Below are positions 36,216 through 44,697 of a stretch of 64,000 bases of DNA, one piece after another. The position numbers and the translations under genes are program-made. The stretch is taken from assembly GCA_964462515.1 (NCBI GenBank), contig CAYWXK010000001.1:128793-192792 (forward strand), in the 5' to 3' direction. The notes below the pieces were generated by a model. That model searched no databases. It saw nothing but the letters and a program-made list of their open reading frames with translations, and was not told the origin of the DNA. The DNA is from CAYWXK01 sp964462515. GTDB lineage: Bacteria > Planctomycetota > Phycisphaerae > Sedimentisphaerales > Anaerobacaceae. Every line of letters begins with the position of its first letter. Positions within the stretch are counted from its first letter, which is position 1.

Positions 36216-36257
36216 AAAAGGGCTGTGAACACCGGTCTTTGGATGGCTCACAGCCTT
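36216..36257 (-). terminator. Probable intrinsic terminator, minus strand
   Basis: On the minus strand GGCTGTGA and TCACAGCC form an 8-bp stem, followed by CTTTTTATAAAC. It is downstream of the dockerin remnant at 36371-36703. Confidence 0.55.
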
Positions 36258-36370
36258 TAGATTTGTCAAACAATTTTTCGCTCTATGGTGTTCCCGAAGT
36301 CGGCTGGATTATTCTGACGGTGTCGGTGCCATAGAAGTATTGACCGGTCTTTAATTGGCCCACAATTTAT

Positions 36371-36703
36371 TTAATGCAGCCAATCTTTTGTAAGTAGAGC
36401 AAAGTCGGACATATTCACCCTGCCATCGTGATTGAGGTCGCCAAGTTTAATAGCACGTCTGAGCCATTCTCTTATAGGCGGCCAGGAAGCAATTTTATCT
36501 ACTAAATCCCTGGTCTCCTGATGTTGCTGCTGTAATTGTTCTATTTGAGATTGCAATGCAGCAAGCTGGTCTTTTAGGTCCTGGGTAGTTCGGTTGATGA
36601 TTTTAACGGTATCGGTTGCCGTAGCTAAAGAATTATCTGTAACGGTTAACTCGATAACTTCTTCTACCCTGCCTAATGCTCTGGTTTTACACCGTGGGGA
36701 TCC
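36371..36703 (-). pseudogene. Dockerin-type C-terminal remnant of a secreted protein
   Basis: The open frame begins after an in-frame TAG and has no sensible start codon. It reads a PKD-like strand (VIELTVTDNSLATATDTVKI), a coiled coil (LKDQLAALQSQIEQLQQQ) and a dockerin-like EF-hand (GDLNHDGRVNMSDFALL) ending KDWLH. This is the normal end of a large planctomycete secreted protein. Immediately upstream, another frame reads DFFVVTLTVDSVGIPTV and then a stop, so the gene is broken by frameshift or partial deletion. Expression is unlikely. Confidence 0.6.
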
Positions 36704-36968
36704 CTACGGAGTCCACGGTCAGAGTCACCACGAAAAAATCGGAAATTTCAATCTTAGGGCCTATAACGGTTTTGGGTGGGTATCACCAAACCCTGTGATC
36801 GTCCGTCCTGGGATGTTCTCGTGCGTTTTTCGGGGGTAAAATGGGCAGGCTGTGGTTGAATCGACGTAATAAGACGATTTTCAGCATTTTGTGTTATAAG
36901 TTCTTGTATTTACTATATTTGCACATTACGGCACAGTTGTCGCAACTCCCGGCTCCTCGGATCACGGG

Positions 36969-39719
36969 TCAGTATCTGGCAGCAACAGTCACCTTTCCCG
37001 TCAACCCCATCAGTTCGATGACCTCTTTGTCCTTGTTAAATCCGGTCCACGGCTGGCCGTTGACCATCACGCTCTTGATCGGCACCGCCTTAGGATGGCG
37101 GAGACGTACGATAACGCTCTTGGGTGGATTGCGATTCGGTATCTCGATGGTGGCGGTGATCTTGCCGTTGTCCACGTCCGAGACGATCTCATATGCCAAA
37201 GTTCCGAAGTAGGTCGGAGCGTTCTTGATTGCGACCTTCTTGCCATGCTCCAGCCAGACGCGAGGCGTGGCGCGGGCCACCCACAGGGACTGGCCATCCT
37301 CCATCACCAACAGGTTGCGAAAGTTTTCCATGAACCAACCTGCGGTGCCGTTGTCAGGATTACTACAGTCCGTATAGTTACCCAAATTCCAAGCTTCCCA
37401 GAACTTTCCATTGGCACCCACTATAGCCGCGTAAGAGTTCATCCAGAATCGCAGAAAATTCGGCACATCGTCTTGAAGCAGGTAGATGTTGGCATTATGC
37501 GAGGCCTTAGGTAAACTTACATAGCAATTCCAGAACCAGGCATCGTTCGTGGAAAGGCCCTTTTTCTTCCGCGCTTCTTCCTGTTCCCGCACGGCGCTGA
37601 CAGACGTTCCTATCTCCTCCATCACGTTCAGTGTACCGACCATGTGGATGTCGTTGGCATCCAGTGCGACAAATGGTTCGGCCAGCGGAAGTGCCCCCAT
37701 AAAACGATCACACTCCGGAAACTGGGGAGCACCTAACTCCGGACCAGTTAGACCCCGAGCATACGCCATTCTTGGAATATAACTGCGGAACGTGCCGTCA
37801 CGCCCAAGTCGCACCGGCGCCAGCGCCACCTCACGTTCCACGACCCGGCGGATGTCTGTGCGAAACGCACTGGACTCGTCGCGGTACTTCCGGCCGGCTT
37901 CCGGATCAAACTCCGTCAAGGCGTCGGCGAAACGCCGTAGTCCCTGGAGAGCAAAGGCATTGTCACAATAGTACCAATGCCAGTCACAACTGGGTAAAGC
38001 ATAATCGCCCAGCATGCACGGCGGCATGAGACCGGCCACCAAGAGATCTTGTCGGTTGGGAATGTCCTTCATGTAGGAATTCCGCTGACGGATGATCCAG
38101 TCCGCCGCCGCCTGCATTCGGACACGGTTCCGCTGAAACCACTCCTTGTCGCCTGTCAGGAAATAACGCTCCGACATGCCAAACAGGAGTCTTCCTGTCG
38201 AGGCGTGCGTGCCGTCATGGCTGTATCCCATGTCGTGTCTCATGGCCGTCGCCCACTCCAGGGCACCATTACCATCCGTATAATCGCCGTCCGACTTCGC
38301 GCCCGGGGCCTTCAAGAAATGCTCATATACCTTGGCAGCCTCATCGTGCAGACCCACCAAATCCATTTCATGGGCAACTCGGCCCACCTCAAACGCAAGT
38401 CCCCCCCACATGTGCTTGCCTTTCAACTGGAACGAGGCCGCGCGCCAAGCATCGGTCCAGCGTGAGTCCGGCAGTTGCACCTGCATGGGAGGGTCCTCGA
38501 CCTGAGGGAATGGCGGAACAACCGTCCCCGCCGGACATGTCCACAGCCTGACCTCCCGCATGACCTCCTCCCAGGAGGCGGCCTCGCGATGTTCGCGGGT
38601 CATCTGGCAAATACCCTTGAGGTTCTTGGCCGCCAATTCCCCTGCAAATTGCCGGGCGGTTTCCCCGCTGCCGACCTTCGTCACGAAAATGCCATGTTCC
38701 GGAATCAGGATCGGTCCGTCCTCCAGATCGCGAAGGCAAAGCGTGAAACCAGTTGTCTTGGTCCAAACGGTAAGCCGACTATCCAAACCTGGGCGACTGC
38801 TGGGGGCGTACAGTAACGGTACGACAATGCCTCGTCTCGCATCGCCTGCGGCCCGCGATTGCCAGGTGTGCACACCAGTCACTGTCGTTCCCTTGTCGTC
38901 CGCCAATGGCGACACGGAACCGACCATAGCCACATGGGACTCCAGGCGGCCGTCAAAGTCGGTCTTCTCCGTTCCCGCTTGGAAGCCCCATTCAATTTCC
39001 AAATCCATCCGTTTCCACTCACCCACACTCGGACCGATCACCCGGATACTCGGTACGGCAGACTTGACGCCACCCTGTGTCTTTCCCTCTTCGTAGAAGA
39101 CCGCAACCATTTCCGTAGCAGAATCGACCTGGATATTATAGGCCCAGTCCATTTTCGTAGGAGGGTCGCTCTTGTACGTCCACGTACGCCGATCTCCTGA
39201 TACCTCCGGATTGCTCAGAACCTTATCCACGGTCCACCCAAACCAACCATACGACGTAGGATAGACCCGAACCTCCACCGTTTCTGGCGACGGAATCTCC
39301 AGAACGCTGGCGGGCCAATGAAGTTCCACTTGATACTTCGTCACTCCTCCTGTCCAGAGCAGTCCCGCCTGTAGCCGGCCTTTCGGTGGTGGGAGTAACG
39401 GTTTCAGTAAATCAGGCATATCATAATATATGCTTTTTAACTGTTGCTGAGGCAGTGTGGTGAAAGCCGTCCGATACACCTTATCCATCCGCTCGAGGCG
39501 CCGCGGGATGAAATACGCTTCCGGTTTCTCCTGAACCGCCAGATCGGCGCGCCACGCATACGCCCACGGCGCAATGTCCACCGGTTGGCCCATCAGTTTG
39601 TCCACCTCGGTTTTCTCCGTCGCTGTCGGTGGGAGGCCCGGCGGTTCAACAGCAGACACAGTGCCTACTCCACTCAATACCAGCCCAAAAACACAAATGA
39701 TTAAGTAAAGCCGTTTCAT
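36969..39719 (-). CDS. Secreted six-hairpin glycosidase-like protein
   Basis: 916 residues with a clean signal peptide (LYLIICVFGLVLSGVGTVSA). The N-terminal ~330 residues are beta-rich (probable beta-sandwich). About residues 410-830 look like an (alpha/alpha)6 barrel: EWATAMRHDMGYSHDGTHASTGRLL, CDWHWYYCDNAFALQGL, SYAAIVGANGKFWEAWN. A C-terminal beta domain ends VTVAARY. This layout is like GH families of the six-hairpin clan, but I cannot name the family or locate the catalytic residues with confidence. Codon choice is more C/G-ending than in adjacent genes, which may mean acquisition. Confidence 0.7.
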   Translation of the reverse strand: MKRLYLIICVFGLVLSGVGTVSAVEPPGLPPTATEKTEVDKLMGQPVDIAPWAYAWRADLAVQEKPEAYFIPRRLERMDKVYRTAFTTLPQQQLKSIYYDMPDLLKPLLPPPKGRLQAGLLWTGGVTKYQVELHWPASVLEIPSPETVEVRVYPTSYGWFGWTVDKVLSNPEVSGDRRTWTYKSDPPTKMDWAYNIQVDSATEMVAVFYEEGKTQGGVKSAVPSIRVIGPSVGEWKRMDLEIEWGFQAGTEKTDFDGRLESHVAMVGSVSPLADDKGTTVTGVHTWQSRAAGDARRGIVVPLLYAPSSRPGLDSRLTVWTKTTGFTLCLRDLEDGPILIPEHGIFVTKVGSGETARQFAGELAAKNLKGICQMTREHREAASWEEVMREVRLWTCPAGTVVPPFPQVEDPPMQVQLPDSRWTDAWRAASFQLKGKHMWGGLAFEVGRVAHEMDLVGLHDEAAKVYEHFLKAPGAKSDGDYTDGNGALEWATAMRHDMGYSHDGTHASTGRLLFGMSERYFLTGDKEWFQRNRVRMQAAADWIIRQRNSYMKDIPNRQDLLVAGLMPPCMLGDYALPSCDWHWYYCDNAFALQGLRRFADALTEFDPEAGRKYRDESSAFRTDIRRVVEREVALAPVRLGRDGTFRSYIPRMAYARGLTGPELGAPQFPECDRFMGALPLAEPFVALDANDIHMVGTLNVMEEIGTSVSAVREQEEARKKKGLSTNDAWFWNCYVSLPKASHNANIYLLQDDVPNFLRFWMNSYAAIVGANGKFWEAWNLGNYTDCSNPDNGTAGWFMENFRNLLVMEDGQSLWVARATPRVWLEHGKKVAIKNAPTYFGTLAYEIVSDVDNGKITATIEIPNRNPPKSVIVRLRHPKAVPIKSVMVNGQPWTGFNKDKEVIELMGLTGKVTVAARY

Positions 39720-40121
39720 TTTTCGCTACTTTCAAGAATGTAGGATAATCGTATCACCAACGAAAACAGAAATGTAACGCTAACCATTCATTTTTACTCC
39801 TTAAGCTTATCTAATTGTAATTTTAGCAGAAAGATGATAGGTTATGCAAGCGGAATTCTTGTGCGGGGTTGGTTTTGTGTAAGGGGCGGATTGATGAAAA
39901 AGTGCTGTGGAATTTTATTGAAAGACAGCCGAAAAAGTGCAAAATTAGATTTGCCACCAAGACACAAAGACACGAAAATTTGATTTTTATAAATCTACTT
40001 TGCGACTTTGTGTTTTCGTTGGCGGACTTTGCATCTTTCGGATGAGCTCCTCAATTCGCCCTGGCCGTCAGGGCTTCGTGGGGCAAGCAGGACAGGTTTT
40101 GATTTTTGAGTTTAGGTAAAT
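39720..40121. other. Intergenic region with MITE-like element
   Basis: 402 bp between divergent genes. AT-rich upstream of the glycosidase-like gene. It contains the inverted-repeat element at 39951-40026. No gene seen. Confidence 0.4.
39951..40026. repeat. MITE-like inverted repeat (CCACCAAGACACAAAG family), copy 1
   Basis: The left arm starts TTGCCACCAAGACACAAAG and the right arm ends CGACTTTGTGTTTTCGTTGG. Reverse-complemented, the arms match over most of about 24 bp, with an AT-rich centre of about 28 bp. The same family is inserted in the thiC riboswitch at 49219-49311. Confidence 0.65.
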
Positions 40122-41744
40122 ATGGTTTTTACGCTGTATAGATACGTATTTCGGGAATTGTTGAAGGTTTTTGTTCCGGCGGTGCTGGCCTTGACGATGA
40201 TTTTGAGTTTAGGCAGCATTTTGCGGCCGGTTCAGGAATATGGAGTTGGACCCCGGCAGGTAGTTGACATAATGATTTATTTTTTGCCGATAACGCTGAC
40301 GTTTGTGCTGCCGATGGCGGCTCTATTTGCAGGGGCTCTGGTTTACGGGCGATTTGCGGGTGATAATGAGCTTGATGCATGCAGGGCAAGCGGAATTAGT
40401 TTGGTGACTCTGGTTTATCCGGGGCTGGTGCTGGCTATTATCGTGGCGATTGCAAATCTGTTTTTGAGTTTCTATGTGATGCCCGTTTTTGTGCACCGTG
40501 CAGAAAAGTCTCTTAAAGCCGATGCCAAACAAATACTTTTCCGCAATGTGCAGCGAAGACCCTATTATAAGCTGCCTCCGGATGGGCGGTATTTAATCTA
40601 TGCCGACGAGGCAAATCTGCAGGATAATACACTTTCAGGTGTGATTGTTTGTGAGGTGAAAAGCGATGGAATCGAGAAGACTATTGCTGCTCAGAAAGCT
40701 AAAGTGAGCTTCAATCCATCCGAGAGGTTTCAGGAGGTGCAAATAACGGCGTATAAGACCGACCAGATGGGCGCCGGGGACGAGATGTGGTTCTATGCGG
40801 AATGGCTGTCGGTGACCAGCGAGTTTGGGTCGCTTTTAAGCGACGATATAAAGTTCAAAAAAATCGACGAGATGAAAGTGATAAAGTCCGACTTGATGCA
40901 GTTTTATCCGATTGCGAAATCGGCTCGTGAGACGTTTGCTCAGTTAACTGTGGATCTGTTGGCACAGGACATCGCAGATAAAATGGCTGGTAACGCCGGC
41001 AGTTTCTACAGGCTGCACAGCGGCGAAAAGCTCGTTGAATTTACCTGCAATAATGTCGTTACAGGCGAGAAGAAGGTCGAGCTGTCTGGAGGTGTTGTGG
41101 TAATTGAATCTGATGTAGCCGGTGAGGAGGCTGCTAAAGGGAGGTGCTCTCTGCGAGTGGCCGAAGATGGAAAGGTCATCCTGCATCTGGAAGGTGACGA
41201 GCTTGCACCGACTTTGACGATGGATATTTACAATGCGAAAGTAGAAGAGACCGGGGACTTGAGGATGCGGCATATCATACGCGGTCTGGTTCTGCCGCAG
41301 GCTGTAGAAGCCATAACGACCGGGTTGCGGACAGAGGATGGGGGACTTGTGATTGAAGGATTGGCTCGGCGGCCCTCATCTCTTCGGAAGGAACCGAGCC
41401 GAGAGCTGAGAGTGTTGCAAAGTAAACTCCGGCGAGAGATGCAAAAAACGCTGGCTCAAATAGGGGCGGAGATACAGTCTCGGCTTGTGTTCGGAATAGG
41501 ATGTGTGCCGATGATACTGATTGGCATCAGCCTGGGTATTATTAAAAAGGGCGGACATCTGCTAAGCGCTTTCGGGGCAAGTTGTGTGCCTGCAGGGGTA
41601 CTGATAGTATGTATAATGAGCGGCAAAGACATTGCCAAAAACCTCGGTTCGCAAAGCATCTCGGGTGTAGCAGTGATGTGGACGGGGCTGGCAGTTTTAT
41701 CTTTGTTTGCTATAGGGATATACCGAAGGTTGTTAAGACACTAA
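40122..41744 (+). CDS. lptF: LPS export ABC permease, LptF-type (YjgP/YjgQ family)
   Basis: 540 residues. Membrane helices occur at the N-terminus (LKVFVPAVLALTMILSLGSIL; LPITLTFVLPMAALFAGALVYGRF) and the C-terminus, around a long periplasmic beta-jellyroll region of about 350 residues. ALVYGRFAGDNELDACRASG is the conserved cytoplasmic coupling loop for LptB. The periplasmic part is longer than in E. coli LptF (366 residues total). lptG follows 58 bp later. The pair implies an LPS-like outer membrane. LptB is not in the window. Confidence 0.88.
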   Translation: MVFTLYRYVFRELLKVFVPAVLALTMILSLGSILRPVQEYGVGPRQVVDIMIYFLPITLTFVLPMAALFAGALVYGRFAGDNELDACRASGISLVTLVYPGLVLAIIVAIANLFLSFYVMPVFVHRAEKSLKADAKQILFRNVQRRPYYKLPPDGRYLIYADEANLQDNTLSGVIVCEVKSDGIEKTIAAQKAKVSFNPSERFQEVQITAYKTDQMGAGDEMWFYAEWLSVTSEFGSLLSDDIKFKKIDEMKVIKSDLMQFYPIAKSARETFAQLTVDLLAQDIADKMAGNAGSFYRLHSGEKLVEFTCNNVVTGEKKVELSGGVVVIESDVAGEEAAKGRCSLRVAEDGKVILHLEGDELAPTLTMDIYNAKVEETGDLRMRHIIRGLVLPQAVEAITTGLRTEDGGLVIEGLARRPSSLRKEPSRELRVLQSKLRREMQKTLAQIGAEIQSRLVFGIGCVPMILIGISLGIIKKGGHLLSAFGASCVPAGVLIVCIMSGKDIAKNLGSQSISGVAVMWTGLAVLSLFAIGIYRRLLRH

Positions 41745-41802
41745 CGGTTGGCCAATAGAATTGTGACACGAAATACGAAAGCTGAATCACAACGGGATTA
41801 AG

Positions 41803-42900
41803 ATGAGTATATTGGACAAATATGTGGCGAAGAATTTTCTGGTTGGCTATGCCATAGCCTTTTGTGTTCTGATAGGGATGCGAATCATTATCGACTTATT
41901 TGTGAATCTCGATGAATTTACTGAACACGCTGACCTTGGCACGTTAGAGGTCCTTAAAAATATATTCCTCTTTTACGGTCTGAACATCACGATTTACTTT
42001 CGGGATTTTGCCGGCATGATAACGGTTGTGGCGGCGGCGTTTTCATTCGGCAAAATGGTTCGCACCAATGAGCTGGTGGCTATGATGGCTTCGGGCGTTA
42101 GTCTGAAGCGTGTGATTAGTCCTGTGATATTCCTGGCAGTTGTGCTGACAGCGCTGCTGGTAGTGGACCAGGAATCTATAATACCGTCGCTAAGTGACAA
42201 GCTTGTGCGGGGGCATGATGACATTCCGGGGCAGGAATCTTACAAAATATGGTTTATCAGTGACGGGAACGGGGCGCTGATTTGCTCACAGAGATTTGAT
42301 GTAAAAACAGCGACATTGCATAATCCGACCATTTTTCTTCGCCGCAGGACAGATGTGCCGGGCATTTGGGAGGTAACGGGGCGGATAGATGCCCAAAGAG
42401 CGGTCTATAACAGTCAAAGCCGCAGATGGGATTTAGTCAATGGGCGATATATTGAAAAGGGTTCGATGAAAGGGCCGCAGGCGGCAGCCTTTTATGCCAG
42501 TGACATTACACCTAAAGACATTCCCGTCAGACTGCGGTCAGAATATAAGACTTTGCTTGGTTTGCGACAGTTGTCTATTCTGGCAAGCGAGGGAGCGAAA
42601 ATTAAGGACCGGGCACAACTTTTCAGCCAGAAGCATTTTCGCGTTACCGAGCCGATTATAAATCTGGCGATGCTGATGATGTGTCTGCCGATTTTAGTTT
42701 GCCGCGACCCGAAGTCTATGAAAACGGCGGTTATGATTAGCTTTGCTATGACAGGAGTGTGTTTTATCACAACTTTTGTATGTAAGATTCTTGCCAGCGA
42801 GGTTGTCTTCAACAAGGTGAGGCCGGAGTTGTGGGCCTGGCTGCCGGTCTTTATATTCCTGCCAGTCGCCTTCATCGAATGGGACTCGATGAAAACCTGA
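41803..42900 (+). CDS. lptG: LPS export ABC permease, LptG-type
   Basis: 365 residues, the normal family size. The N-terminal DKYVAKNFLVGYAIAF and the coupling loop FSFGKMVRTNELVAMMASGVSL identify the YjgP/YjgQ family. Three C-terminal helices follow a periplasmic domain. The order lptF-lptG is as in most diderms. The start ATG 41803 follows a GGGATTAAG. Confidence 0.88.
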   Translation: MSILDKYVAKNFLVGYAIAFCVLIGMRIIIDLFVNLDEFTEHADLGTLEVLKNIFLFYGLNITIYFRDFAGMITVVAAAFSFGKMVRTNELVAMMASGVSLKRVISPVIFLAVVLTALLVVDQESIIPSLSDKLVRGHDDIPGQESYKIWFISDGNGALICSQRFDVKTATLHNPTIFLRRRTDVPGIWEVTGRIDAQRAVYNSQSRRWDLVNGRYIEKGSMKGPQAAAFYASDITPKDIPVRLRSEYKTLLGLRQLSILASEGAKIKDRAQLFSQKHFRVTEPIINLAMLMMCLPILVCRDPKSMKTAVMISFAMTGVCFITTFVCKILASEVVFNKVRPELWAWLPVFIFLPVAFIEWDSMKT

Positions 42901-42977
42901 AAGATAAATCCGAAATTCGAAGAACAAAATTCGAAACACCAATCACCAGTTAAGCGACCGCCTCGACGCCATCAGAA

Positions 42978-43448
42978 TTACTTAAATGGCCGTGTCATAG
43001 ACCAATGGGTCTGGATAATACGCCAGTGGTCGTCTCTTCGCCGGTATACTTCCGTGCAGTTCCAGTGGTTGTTTTTCTCTGGGCCATAAGAAACAAAATT
43101 GAAGGTCAGCACCGCTGCATCCTCGCAAATCTGCACCTTTGGGTTTAGCAGCTCATACCGGTCGATGTGAATCTGCCCGCGAACAGATTCATAGAGACGA
43201 GTCAGTGCCTCAATGCCGTCCAGACGACGCTCTAATGAGGGGTCAAAATAAACCACATCGGGGGCCGATATCTCCAGGAAACCCGATGGGTCGCCTTTTG
43301 CCCAGCGATCCAACGCTGCTCTCTCCATCGCGATAATCACCGCTGCCGTGTCTTTCTTATCCCCCGTGGTTACCGCTTCAGTCCCGGAAGGTGCCGTGCA
43401 GCCGGCCAAGAGCAAAAGGGCCACAATGAATATCGTGGTTCGTCTCAT
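42978..43448 (-). CDS. DUF4440/SnoaL-like lipoprotein
   Basis: 156 residues with a lipobox (LLLLAGCT) and an NTF2-like cone fold: ALDRWAKGDPSGFLEISAPDVVYFDP, then NHWNCTEVYRRRDDHWRIIQTHWS. Members bind small ligands or act as isomerases; the ligand is unknown. CGCCGCCA-type promoter features are not seen. It is the last ordinary gene before the AT-rich island. Confidence 0.75.
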   Translation of the reverse strand: MRRTTIFIVALLLLAGCTAPSGTEAVTTGDKKDTAAVIIAMERAALDRWAKGDPSGFLEISAPDVVYFDPSLERRLDGIEALTRLYESVRGQIHIDRYELLNPKVQICEDAAVLTFNFVSYGPEKNNHWNCTEVYRRRDDHWRIIQTHWSMTRPFK

Positions 43449-44052
43449 CTGAAGCTACTCCTTTTTTAACACAACAACATACGCATTAGATACACATCCG
43501 AGATAGTATTATACCATAGGCGGATAAAATTGGGTTTGATTGGGTTTGATTGGGTTTGTTTTTTCTCACTTTTGCAAAGTCGAACATTTTCATAATCCTT
43601 GTTATGACAATAGCATACGTTCATTTGAGTATCAAGCAAATTGGCTTTGTTTTGCATAATTTGATTGTTCATAGTTCGTAGTTCGCTGTTTACAGTTATT
43701 TGTTCATAATCCCTTGTTAATAAGAAGGTTGTGTTCATTTTGCTGAGATAGGAAATTGGGTTTGTTTTGCATAATCGTTCGCTTTTGGTCGATCGGAGGC
43801 TCCGATAAAAGTGGACGACAGCGAAAAATCCTAAATCCTAAACAAATCCTAAAATCAAATTTTCAAATGCTATAAACGAGGTTTAATAGATTATTTGACT
43901 GTGCCTGCTGGCCTAAGACCTTGCCCTACGGGGCGGTTTGCGTTTGCTTACTTGCCCCTACGGGGGCAGGCAAACTGGGAGGTATTTTAACAGATTTTCA
44001 AGGGAAAGTCAACGAAATTAGCCGAGGCTTCCGCCTCGTTTAGCCACGCTGC
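43449..44052. other. AT-rich junction region with short tandem repeats
   Basis: 604 bp without a gene. Three near-perfect 10-bp units TGGGTTTGAT lie at 43531-43559. A TTGTTTTGCATAAT string occurs twice (near 43647 and 43762). GTTCATAGTTCGTAGTTCG text lies at 43669-43690. An almost palindromic GGGGC..TACGGGG cluster occurs near 43930-43970. It looks like the edge of an inserted segment. Confidence 0.45.
43531..43559. repeat. Three-unit 10-bp tandem repeat
   Basis: TGGGTTTGAT occurs three times in tandem, the last unit diverging at its end. Too short and without spacers to be a CRISPR. Confidence 0.8.
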
Positions 44053-44697
44053 CTAATTATTACAGAAGTTAAGCCAAAAATGATGTAGCGTTATTGGCCC
44101 CATCTTTACCCGAGAGTGTGTTGACGTATATTCGCCATAAGATGCTACTCCAACTTTATTCAATTTGTCCTGTTGCTCCCATCGAGGTTTTTGGGCCGCG
44201 TCAGCAATTAAATCCTCTATCCACAGATTGATATTATCATACCAATGGTTGAAATTTTTATCTTGAACGTAACCTAACATGGCAGCAATATCATGTTGCT
44301 TTCCGTGTTCTTCCATTTTAAATCTTCTGATACCAGTTAGAACATAATCTCGCCTCTTGGTAGGAGGTAAACGTTTTGCCTCAATTAAAAAAAGTGTTGG
44401 GCCATGTACTCCAGCCCCGAATTGACGAACTAAAATATCTGGACCAATAGCTTGGAATCCAAAAATATAACCATTTTCTTGATTATTCAGAAAGAAAGAT
44501 AATTCTTGGGAAATATAATTTTCAAAGTTGGTATTTTGGTTTAAGCTGATTACTGGAACGTTGACAAAATCTTCCGAAAATTTTGGAAGATTGTTTCTTA
44601 AAATTTCCAATATTTTTACTTGATGATATCCCTTCTCTACCGAGAAATCCAGATTTTGATATATTTCAAGATTGTCTCGCTTAGAAAACATTATCAA
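44053..44697 (-). CDS. PD-(D/E)XK nuclease-like protein paired with a DNA methyltransferase
   Basis: 214 residues. The nuclease core is GPDILVRQFG (Asp87) followed by TLFLIEAKRL (Glu106-x-Lys108), the PD-(D/E)XK signature of restriction endonucleases. RRDYVLTGIRRFKMEEHGKQHDIAAML follows and is probably part of the active-site helix. Its start overlaps the methyltransferase stop by 4 nt, so it is translated together with it. It is likely the restriction subunit of the module; the recognition site cannot be predicted. The sequence is AT-rich compared with its flanks. Confidence 0.7.
   Translation of the reverse strand: MIMFSKRDNLEIYQNLDFSVEKGYHQVKILEILRNNLPKFSEDFVNVPVISLNQNTNFENYISQELSFFLNNQENGYIFGFQAIGPDILVRQFGAGVHGPTLFLIEAKRLPPTKRRDYVLTGIRRFKMEEHGKQHDIAAMLGYVQDKNFNHWYDNINLWIEDLIADAAQKPRWEQQDKLNKVGVASYGEYTSTHSRVKMGPITLHHFWLNFCNN

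Larger units (their letters stand above)
35961..36370. other. Intergenic region with hairpins and gene debris
   Basis: 410 bp. ATTCCCGC and GCGGGAAT form a hairpin at 36060-36079. A minus-strand terminator lies at 36216-36257. Between 36286 and 36350 the minus strand reads GQLKTGQYFYGTDTVRI and then a stop, a likely remnant of a secreted-protein C-terminus. Confidence 0.4.

Noticed and set aside
36594..36839. Plus-strand 81-codon frame
   Set aside because: Antisense to dockerin-protein debris; no ribosome binding site or family.
43531..43559. Possible CRISPR or iteron set
   Set aside because: Only three abutting 10-bp units, with no spacers and no cas, rep or origin features nearby.
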